Assembly: GCA_902516235.1 (NCBI GenBank)
Contig: CABXXO010000003.1
Location: forward strand, 1 to 59,624
DNA length: 59,624 bases
Reading direction: 5' to 3'
From: an uncultured Alphaproteobacteria bacterium
GTDB lineage: Bacteria; Pseudomonadota; Alphaproteobacteria; HIMB59
The notes below the pieces were generated by a model. That model was not told the origin of the DNA and did no database searches. It saw only the letters and a program-made list of their open reading frames with translations. The position numbers and the translations under genes were made by a program. Positions within the stretch are counted from its first letter, which is position 1, and each line of letters begins with the position of its first letter. Positions 53,135 to 59,624 of the stretch are shown in pieces.

Positions 53135-54331
53135 ATGATTTCAAATAGAGTAAATAACATAAAACCCTCTTTAACAATAGCCATAAACATGAAGGCACAG
53201 GAGTTAAAAAGGGCTGGAAAAGATATAATTGTTTTAGCAGCTGGAGAGCCTGATTTTGATACCCCAGATCACATAAAAAGTGCTGCCATTGAGTCTATTA
53301 ATAAGGGTTTTACAAAATATGTTCCGGGTAAAGGTACTCCAGATTTACAACTTGCAATTCAAAAAAAATTTCAAAGAGACAATAATTTAGATTATGAACT
53401 TGGTAATATTACAGTTGGAGTAGGAGGTAAACATATAATTTATAATGCTTTTTCAGCAACTATTAACAGCGGTGATGAAGTTATTATTCCTGCACCTTAT
53501 TGGGTGAGTTATCCAGATATTGTTATTTTAAATGATGGAAAGCCTGTGATTGTTGAATGTGGTGAACAAAATGGTTTTAAAATTTCACCTGAAGATTTAG
53601 AAAAGCATATTAGCTCAAAAACAAAATGGTTAATGCTTAACAGCCCAAGTAATCCTACTGGATCTATGTACACCAAAGATGAACTAATAGCAATTGGGGA
53701 TGTTCTTAAGAAACATGATAATATTTTTATTTTATCTGATGATATTTATGAAAAAATTGTTTACGACACTAATGAATTTAAAACAATTGCTGAGGTTTGT
53801 CCTTTTTTAAAAGATAGAACCTTAACTATGAACGGGTTATCTAAGTCCTATTGTATGACAGGGTGGAGAGTGGGGTATGCTGCGGGTCCAACAAATCTCA
53901 TCAATGCAATGAACAAAGTTCAATCCCAAAACGTATCCTCGACTGCATCAATTTCAATGGCTGCTTCAGTCGAGGCCCTTAATGGTGATCAAAGTTTTAT
54001 TTTATCTAACAATGAATCTTTTTTAAGAAGACGTAATCTAGTAGTTAAGAATTTAAATGAAACACCAGGTTTATCTTGCAGAACACCTGAGGGTGCTTTT
54101 TATGTTTTTGGATCTTGTAAAGAAGTTTTAGGAAAGAAAACAGAGTCAGGCAAAATACTCTCCACAGATGGTGATTTTATGGATTATCTTCTCGAAGAAG
54201 TTGGAGTCGCAGGCGTCCAAGGTTCAGCTTTCGGATTAGAGGGTTTTTTTAGAATTTCTTATGCAACTTCTGACTCTATATTAGAGGATGCTTGCCAGAG
54301 AATTAAAAAAGCTTGTGATAAATTAAGTTAA
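53135..54331 (+). CDS. aspC: aspartate aminotransferase, class I
   Basis: Fold-type I PLP enzyme. SLTIAINMKAQELK at the start, LAAGEPDFDTPDHI, the pocket SPSNPTGSMY, SDDIYEKIVY, the PLP lysine in NGLSKSYCMTGWRVGYAAGP, and the C-terminal substrate arginine in FFRISYATS. The 398 residues match the Ib subgroup common in alphaproteobacteria, which may also accept prephenate. Start follows a 47-base gap from divergent uvrB. The end overlaps pyk by 9 bases. Confidence 0.95.
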   Translation: MISNRVNNIKPSLTIAINMKAQELKRAGKDIIVLAAGEPDFDTPDHIKSAAIESINKGFTKYVPGKGTPDLQLAIQKKFQRDNNLDYELGNITVGVGGKHIIYNAFSATINSGDEVIIPAPYWVSYPDIVILNDGKPVIVECGEQNGFKISPEDLEKHISSKTKWLMLNSPSNPTGSMYTKDELIAIGDVLKKHDNIFILSDDIYEKIVYDTNEFKTIAEVCPFLKDRTLTMNGLSKSYCMTGWRVGYAAGPTNLINAMNKVQSQNVSSTASISMAASVEALNGDQSFILSNNESFLRRRNLVVKNLNETPGLSCRTPEGAFYVFGSCKEVLGKKTESGKILSTDGDFMDYLLEEVGVAGVQGSAFGLEGFFRISYATSDSILEDACQRIKKACDKLS

Positions 54332-55759
54332 TTTACTTTTAGATATTATTTTCGCTATTCTTAGAGTGTTAGTTGTCCCAACTTTACCAAAAGGAACACC
54401 AGCGGTGATAATTATTTTATCACCATGTTTTAATATTTTTCTTGATTTTGCTATTTTACAAGCACGGTCTACCATCTCTGAGGATGAAGAAATTTCATCG
54501 ACTACGTCCATAAAAGTTCCCCAAGTCAAAATATTTTGACGGGCTACTTTTCTATTAGTTGTTAGTCCAATTAAAGTTACATCAGGTCTCATTCTAGCGA
54601 CTCTTAAAACAGATCTTCCTGTTTGAGAGAATGTAGCAATACAATTGCATTCAGCTATATTTGCAACTTCAAGTGCAGCAGTTGCAATAGCCTCAGTAGA
54701 TGTTCTTACTACATTTAAATTATAATTTTGAATGTTAGCCAAATATTTAGGGTCACTTTCAACTCGCTTAATAATTTTATCCATCATTTCTACTGACTCT
54801 TTTGGATAGTTACCTGCTGCTGACTCTGCGGACAACATTACAGCGTCCACACCTTGGAATACCGCTGTTGCTACATCTGATGCCTCAGCACGGGTTGGTG
54901 TCGGAGAGTCAATCATACTTTCAAGCATCTGAGTAGCTACAATACATGGTTTTCCGAATTTTCTACATGTAGCAACCATCGTTCTTTGGTGAATAGGAAC
55001 ATCTTCAGGATTAGTTTCTACTCCTAGATCACCTCTAGCTACCATTATTCCATCACAATTCTCAGTTATCGATTCGATTTCCTCCATAGCAGATGGTTTT
55101 TCTACTTTAACCATGACTTTGAATTTTGTAGGAACGAGCTTTTTTGCTGTGACTAAGTCTTTTGTAGTCTGAATAAATGAAAGAGCAATCCAATCAACAT
55201 CAAGCTTAATTGCAAGCCCAAGATCTTTTTTATCTTTTGGTGTAATAATTTTTAAGTCAAGTTTTGTATCTGGAATATTTAAGCCTTTATTATTTGAAAT
55301 TTCACCACCATCGGTGACAATACATTTTATTGTAGATGAAGATTTCGACTTTACTTTTAATCTCACTTTACCGTCATTAACTAAAAGTCTTTGTCCAACT
55401 ATGATAGATTTAAAAATTTCTTTATGTGGTAAATAAACACGAGAACTATCGCCATCTTTTTTATTTTGATCAAATGTGAATATTTGGTTTTTCTTTAATT
55501 GTTCTTTAACATTTAAAAATTTACCAACTCTGAATTTTGGACCCTGAAGGTCTCCTAAAATACAAATATAACGGTCATGTTTCTTCTCTAAATTACGAAT
55601 TATTTTTACTTTTTTTTTGTGATCCTCATGATTACCATGACTAAAATTTAAACGAAATACATCTGCACCTGATAAAAATAATTCCTCAATTTCTTTTTCT
55701 GTTTCACAAGCAGGTCCTAAAGTAGCAACAATTTTAGCTTTTCGGTTTCTTAATTTCAT
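54323..55759 (-). CDS. pyk: pyruvate kinase
   Basis: Final glycolytic step, PEP to pyruvate with ATP. KIVATLGPAC, VFRLNFSHG, ILGDLQGPKFRVG, the active-site KVEKPSAMEEIE, GIMVARGDLGVE, ATQMLESM and VMLSAESAAG are all present, with the C-terminal regulatory domain ending KVGTTNTLRI. The 478 residues are complete. A full pyruvate kinase indicates a working lower glycolysis, which not all streamlined marine alphaproteobacteria have (general knowledge). Confidence 0.98.
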   Translation of the reverse strand: MKLRNRKAKIVATLGPACETEKEIEELFLSGADVFRLNFSHGNHEDHKKKVKIIRNLEKKHDRYICILGDLQGPKFRVGKFLNVKEQLKKNQIFTFDQNKKDGDSSRVYLPHKEIFKSIIVGQRLLVNDGKVRLKVKSKSSSTIKCIVTDGGEISNNKGLNIPDTKLDLKIITPKDKKDLGLAIKLDVDWIALSFIQTTKDLVTAKKLVPTKFKVMVKVEKPSAMEEIESITENCDGIMVARGDLGVETNPEDVPIHQRTMVATCRKFGKPCIVATQMLESMIDSPTPTRAEASDVATAVFQGVDAVMLSAESAAGNYPKESVEMMDKIIKRVESDPKYLANIQNYNLNVVRTSTEAIATAALEVANIAECNCIATFSQTGRSVLRVARMRPDVTLIGLTTNRKVARQNILTWGTFMDVVDEISSSSEMVDRACKIAKSRKILKHGDKIIITAGVPFGKVGTTNTLRIAKIISKSKLT

Positions 55760-55806
55760 TTGATTTGTTTAGAAATTAATAAATAACATGATATTAGTAA
55801 AATACC

Positions 55807-56100
55807 ATGAGTAAAATATCCAAAGAACAAGAATACAAAATCAAAGCCAATGTGCTTGATCATTTGATTAACCATTTAAGAGATAGAACCGATGTACAAA
55901 ACATAGACCTAATGAATCTAAGTGGATTTTGCAGAAATTGTCTATCAAAATGGTATGTAAAATACGCAAAAGAGGAGAACTATGATCTAGAGTATGAAGA
56001 ATCAAGAAAGATAATTTATGGGATGTCTTACTCCGAGTGGAAAGATAAATATCAATTAGAGGCAACAAAAGAACAAAAAGAAGAATTCAATAAAAAATAA
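55807..56100 (+). CDS. DUF1244 protein
   Basis: A 97-residue protein with the family core VQNIDLMNLSGFCRNCLSKW followed by YEESRKIIYGMSYSEWKDKYQ. The CxxC in FCRNC could bind metal or a cofactor. The function is unknown. It is found next to pyk in many alphaproteobacteria, as here, where it lies divergent across 47 bases, and it leads the plus-strand set with the M3 peptidase (5-base gap) and ABC1 kinase. Confidence 0.9.
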   Translation: MSKISKEQEYKIKANVLDHLINHLRDRTDVQNIDLMNLSGFCRNCLSKWYVKYAKEENYDLEYEESRKIIYGMSYSEWKDKYQLEATKEQKEEFNKK

Positions 56101-56105
56101 ATTTT

Positions 56106-57857
56106 ATGACTGATAAACTACCAAATTGGAATTTAGGAGATTTTTACCGTTCTATTAAAGATGAACAAATAGAGCTAAATTTAGAAAAATTTAAAAAATT
56201 TTCAATAACATTTAACAATAAATATAGAGGAAAATTAATTATTCAAAGTCAAAAACTTGAAAGCATCATAAAAGAATACGAAGATGGTAATGAACTTGGA
56301 GACAAGCTTGGAAACTATGCTTTTTTAGTTTACGCAACAAATATGAACGATCAAGATACCGTTCAATTTTACCAAGGCATCAATGAAAAACTTACTGAAA
56401 TATCATCTAGCTTAATTTTTTTCACCAATGAAATAAATTCATCAAATGACTTGGAATTTGAAAAATTTTTATTAAGTGCAGGTAAATACAAAAATTGGTT
56501 AACAAACATCCGCCGATATAAACAACACCAGCTTGATGAAAAAAGTGAGATGATTTTCTTAGATAAAAATTTAACCTCTAATTCTTCATGGGTGAGATTT
56601 TTTGAAGAACAAATAAATGATTTAAAATTTAAAATAGATAATAAGGAATTAAATAGTTCTGATGCGTTAAATTTGTTATCTGATCATAGTGCAACAACAA
56701 GAAAAAAAGCTGCTCAGAGTATAGAAGATGTTTTCAAATCAAACGTAAAAACTTTTTCTTTTATAACTAACACTCTAGCAAAAGATAAAATTACTAATGA
56801 TAAGTGGAGAAAATATAACTCTCCAATTGACTCCAGAAATTTAGCAAATAATCTTGAAAATGAGGTTGTTGAAGCATTGACGCAAAGTGTTACCTCAAAT
56901 TATAAGAATATCTCACATCGATATTATAAAATTAAGGCAAAACTTTTTAATCAAGAGAAATTAAATTATTGGGATAGGAACGCCCCATATCCTGACTCAC
57001 CAAATAAAAAGATTAATTGGTCAGAGGCCAAAGATATCGTACTGCGTTCTTATGCTAATTTTGATGAAAGTTTTAAAGATATTGCATTATTATTTTTTAA
57101 TAATAGTTGGATTGATGCAGAATTAAAATCAGGCAAATCACCAGGTGCATTTGCAGCTTCTACTATTCCTTCTATCCATCCTTACATTTTGACGAATTTC
57201 CATGGAAAAACTAGAGATGTGATGACTTTAGCACATGAACTTGGTCATGGATGTCATCAATATTTATCTGCAAAACAAGGATTACTTTTATCAAGTACAC
57301 CTCTTACGCTCGCTGAAACTGCGAGTGTTTTTGGAGAAATGATGACGTTTCGAACACTTCTAGATGATAGTGATCAAGAGGAAAGAAAATATCTATTAGC
57401 CTCAAAAATAGAAGATATGATTAACACAGTTGTTAGACAGATATCATTTTTTGAATTTGAAAAATTAGTGCATAACGAAAGAAAAAAAGGCGAACTATCA
57501 TCAGATCAACTTTGTAATTTTTGGATGAAAACACAATCAGAAAGTCTTGGCCCTAATGTCGAATTAACTAACGGATATAGATATTTTTGGACTTATATCC
57601 CTCATTTTATCCATACACCTTTTTATGTATATGCTTATGCATTTGGAGATTGTTTAGTTAATATCTTAATCCAACTTTATGATGAAGGACTTCCAAACTT
57701 TAAAGAAAGTTATATTAATCTTTTAAAAAGTGGTGGTTCAAAGCACTATAGTGAAGTACTTAAACCCTTTAAAGTTGATCTTAAACATAAAGATAGTTGG
57801 CAAAAAGGTCTTTCAATGATTTCTAGTTTAATAGATGATTTTGAAAAGACTATTTAA
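56106..57857 (+). CDS. M3 family oligoendopeptidase (PepF-like)
   Basis: A cytosolic zinc oligopeptidase of 583 residues. The zinc helix is HELGH (H377-H381) in TLAHELGHGCHQYLS, and the third ligand lies in PLTLAETASVFGEMMT. The upstream all-helical PepF-type domain and the C-terminal YRYFWTYIPHFIHTPFYVYAYAFG segment support the M3B group. It lies between DUF1244 and the ABC1 kinase with gaps of 5 and 6 bases. Confidence 0.95.
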   Translation: MTDKLPNWNLGDFYRSIKDEQIELNLEKFKKFSITFNNKYRGKLIIQSQKLESIIKEYEDGNELGDKLGNYAFLVYATNMNDQDTVQFYQGINEKLTEISSSLIFFTNEINSSNDLEFEKFLLSAGKYKNWLTNIRRYKQHQLDEKSEMIFLDKNLTSNSSWVRFFEEQINDLKFKIDNKELNSSDALNLLSDHSATTRKKAAQSIEDVFKSNVKTFSFITNTLAKDKITNDKWRKYNSPIDSRNLANNLENEVVEALTQSVTSNYKNISHRYYKIKAKLFNQEKLNYWDRNAPYPDSPNKKINWSEAKDIVLRSYANFDESFKDIALLFFNNSWIDAELKSGKSPGAFAASTIPSIHPYILTNFHGKTRDVMTLAHELGHGCHQYLSAKQGLLLSSTPLTLAETASVFGEMMTFRTLLDDSDQEERKYLLASKIEDMINTVVRQISFFEFEKLVHNERKKGELSSDQLCNFWMKTQSESLGPNVELTNGYRYFWTYIPHFIHTPFYVYAYAFGDCLVNILIQLYDEGLPNFKESYINLLKSGGSKHYSEVLKPFKVDLKHKDSWQKGLSMISSLIDDFEKTI

Positions 57858-57863
57858 TATAAC

Positions 57864-59195
57864 ATGAAAGAAGATAACAATTTAGTTTCCAGAGTTAAAA
57901 GATACTCGAAAGTAACTACATCTATGACTTCGTTAGCGACTAAGTTTGCTGGAAAAAAGTATTTAAATTTTGATTTAAGTGATCAAAAATATGCAGCTCA
58001 GATAACTGAGATATTAGGTAATCTAAAAGGTCCTTTAATGAAAGTTGCACAATTAAGTGCAACTATTCCTGATTTACTCCCGGAAGAATATGCAAGAAAA
58101 CTTGCAGAATTACAATCTAATGCGCCTCCAATGTCATGGGTATTTGTTAAAAGAAGAATGAAAGCTGAGTTAGGAGAAAATTGGGAGAAAAATTTTACAG
58201 ATTTTGACAAAGATGCAAGTTTTGCAGCTTCCTTAGGTCAAGTTCATAAAGCTAAACTAAATGGTAATGAAATTGTTGCTTGCAAATTACAATATCCAGA
58301 TATGTCCTCAGCAGTTATTGCGGACCTCAATCAACTAAAAATAATTTTTAAAATTTATTCTAGTTACAATAAATCAATTCAAATAAGAGAAATTTATAAA
58401 GAAATTGAGGCAAGGCTAAAAGAGGAATTAGATTACAAATTAGAGCACCGCCACCTCAAGATTTTTGAGTACATGCACAAAAAAAATAAATTTATAAAAA
58501 TACCTAAAGTTCATAAAAAGCTTTCAACCCAAAGATTATTAGTTATGGAATATCTTGATGGAAAAAAGCTTATTGAATACAAAAACTCATCTCAAAAAGT
58601 AAGAAATGATTTAGCAAAAAAATTATTTATGGCCTGGTACTTTCCATTTTACAAATATGGGATTATCCATGGTGATCCTCACCTTGGTAATTACTCTGTA
58701 AATAAAGATAATAACATAAACTTGTTTGATTACGGTTGTGTAAGAATTTTTCCTGCTAAATTTGTAAAAGGTGTAATCGATTTATATTTTGCTCTTAAAG
58801 AAAAAAATAACGAAAAAATAAAACTAGCTTATAAGGCCTGGGGATTTAAAGATATTGATGACAAGCTTATGAATGTTTTAAATAAATGGGCTCTTTTTTT
58901 ATATGACCCTATTTTAAAAAATGAAGTTAGAAGAATACAAGATTCAGACAGCGGAATATATGGTGCTAAAATAGCTGGAGAAGTTCATAAAGAATTGAGA
59001 AAATATGGCGGGGTTAAACCACCAAGAGAGTTTGTATTCATGGATAGAGCCGCAGTTGGACTTGGGTCTATTTTTATTCACCTAAAAGCAGAAATAAATT
59101 GGTATAAGCTTTTTCATGAGTTAATTAAGGATTTTTCTGTTAAAAATCTTGAAACTAATCAAAAAAACGCGATAGCTTTTTCTAAAAAATCCTGA
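57864..59195 (+). CDS. ABC1/UbiB-type atypical kinase
   Basis: A 443-residue ABC1 (ADCK/UbiB) family protein. The family's KxGQ motif is seen as LKGPLMKVAQLSATIPDLLP, with Ala for Gly, a form used by this alphaproteobacterial subgroup; then SFAASLGQVHKA (Ala-rich loop), ACKLQYPD with the ATP lysine, EELDYKLEHRHL, and the catalytic HGDPHLGNY and LFDYGCVR. UbiB supports ubiquinone synthesis by ATP hydrolysis, but this lacks UbiB's C-terminal membrane helices, so the role is uncertain. Confidence 0.9.
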   Translation: MKEDNNLVSRVKRYSKVTTSMTSLATKFAGKKYLNFDLSDQKYAAQITEILGNLKGPLMKVAQLSATIPDLLPEEYARKLAELQSNAPPMSWVFVKRRMKAELGENWEKNFTDFDKDASFAASLGQVHKAKLNGNEIVACKLQYPDMSSAVIADLNQLKIIFKIYSSYNKSIQIREIYKEIEARLKEELDYKLEHRHLKIFEYMHKKNKFIKIPKVHKKLSTQRLLVMEYLDGKKLIEYKNSSQKVRNDLAKKLFMAWYFPFYKYGIIHGDPHLGNYSVNKDNNINLFDYGCVRIFPAKFVKGVIDLYFALKEKNNEKIKLAYKAWGFKDIDDKLMNVLNKWALFLYDPILKNEVRRIQDSDSGIYGAKIAGEVHKELRKYGGVKPPREFVFMDRAAVGLGSIFIHLKAEINWYKLFHELIKDFSVKNLETNQKNAIAFSKKS

Positions 59196-59301
59196 TTTTT
59201 ATGATCTGTAAAAGCTTTCAGTAAGTAACTAAATCATAACTAATCCAGGCTGATTTATTAAATATTTCATTTTTTATTAAAATAAATTTAGTTTATCTAA
59301 A

Positions 59302-59624
59302 ATGCTGACAAATGACCGTATAGTTTTAAAAATACTAAAAAATAATAGAAAAAGACCTTTGTCTGCATACGATGTCTTAGACAAGTTTTTGAGAATTAAA
59401 AGAGTACAGCCTGCAACAGTTTATCGTTCTCTTAGAAATTTATTAGAACAAAACCTTGTTTTAAGGCTAAATGTTTCAAAAAAATATATCGTGAGTAGTG
59501 AACCCCGTAATGAAAATGAGGTTTCTACAATCGTTTTGTGCAAAAATTGTAATGAATATGAAGAAATTAATATAAATAAAAATAAGATGAGTTTAGCTTA
59601 TAACATTTTAGATTTACAAAATTT
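59302..59624 (+). CDS. Fur-family metalloregulator, 3' end outside the window
   Basis: An ATG at 59302 opens a frame that runs off the window after 107 residues. The winged helix includes LSAYDVLDKF and PATVYRSLRNLLEQNLVLRL, the Fur recognition helix pattern, followed by VLCKNCNEYEE with the structural zinc CxxC. Low His content near the first domain and the short N terminus resemble Zur more than Fur, but the metal cannot be decided from a partial sequence. The 106 bases upstream hold no clear operator. Confidence 0.85.
   Translation, partial: MLTNDRIVLKILKNNRKRPLSAYDVLDKFLRIKRVQPATVYRSLRNLLEQNLVLRLNVSKKYIVSSEPRNENEVSTIVLCKNCNEYEEININKNKMSLAYNILDLQN

Noticed and set aside
1-59624. CRISPR array, insertion sequence, prophage or defence island
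   Set aside because: No regularly spaced repeats, transposase, integrase, restriction endonuclease or toxin genes were seen; the only DNA methyltransferase is the cell-cycle CcrM.

Overview
The window is a stretch of AT-rich (roughly 30% GC by eye), densely packed bacterial chromosome. Its gene content points to a free-living alphaproteobacterium with a streamlined genome, of the kind common in the surface ocean (SAR11-like, HIMB59-like or AEGEAN-169-like). I cannot choose between these lineages without a tree. Alphaproteobacterial hallmarks are: CcrM with its C-terminal RAMA domain; ATP synthase with separate b and b' subunits; petABC beside trmL; dciA-dsbA-smc next to mutY; the uvrC-pgsA-moaD-moaE order; an NDUFS6-like zinc-finger protein; the GCS2-type glutamate-cysteine ligase; DUF1244 beside pyk; and a mitochondrial-processing-peptidase-like M16 protease. 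There are 57 protein genes I support (the first and last cut by the window edges), one doubtful small ORF and one tRNA-Gln. I see no mobile element, phage gene, CRISPR array, toxin-antitoxin pair or biosynthetic cluster. No gene-free stretch exceeds 300 bases; the largest, about 230 bases upstream of the YbjN gene, holds only the doubtful small ORF.

Layout. 1-5.5 kb: M32 carboxypeptidase, threonine synthase, M16 protease, RNase HI, homoserine kinase, a small lipoprotein. 5.4-11.3 kb (minus): dciA, dsbA, smc and the F0 genes atpI-B-E-F'-F, chained with almost no spacing. 11.3-16.9 kb: mutY (plus), then ccrM, rnhB, moaB, a soluble lytic transglycosylase and a degenerate uracil-DNA-glycosylase-like gene (minus). 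16.9-25 kb (mostly plus): TPR lipoprotein-type gene, ispE, tRNA-Gln, ABC-F ATPase, a short CCA-type nucleotidyltransferase, trmL (minus), petABC. 25-30.7 kb (minus): ychF, pth, L25, prs, then pgeF, a MidA-type methyltransferase and lgt. 31-33 kb (plus): YbjN-like, proC, COQ9/TetR-like, CsaA-like. 33-35.3 kb (minus): a MarR-OmpR-EnvZ regulatory trio divergent from ilvE. 36-39 kb (minus): uvrC-pgsA-moaD-moaE. 39-48 kb: selO, lysR, htpG with a zinc-finger gene, leucyl aminopeptidase, lytic transglycosylase lipoprotein, gshA, gshB. 48-53 kb (minus): AsmA-like, Ca/Na exchanger, uvrB. 53-59.6 kb: aspC, pyk, DUF1244, M3 peptidase, ABC1 kinase, Fur-family gene.

The genes serve core physiology: respiration and ATP synthesis (bc1 complex, F0, a complex-I-type zinc protein), DNA repair and replication (mutY, uvrB, uvrC, rnhA, rnhB, dciA, smc, ccrM), amino-acid synthesis (thrB, thrC, ilvE, proC, aspC), glutathione, envelope and lipoprotein formation, translation quality control and peptide recycling. 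Neighbours typically overlap by 1, 4 or 8 bases.

I did not find a convincing undescribed multi-gene system. The points most worth a second look are architectural or degenerative: a head-to-head overlap of dciA and mutY; start codons of divergent genes sharing CATG; overlap at nine of ten convergent gene ends; two GANTC sites just upstream of ccrM; an SMC with shortened arms feeding into the F0 operon; a UDG-like protein without its catalytic motifs; and a half-length CCA-type enzyme.
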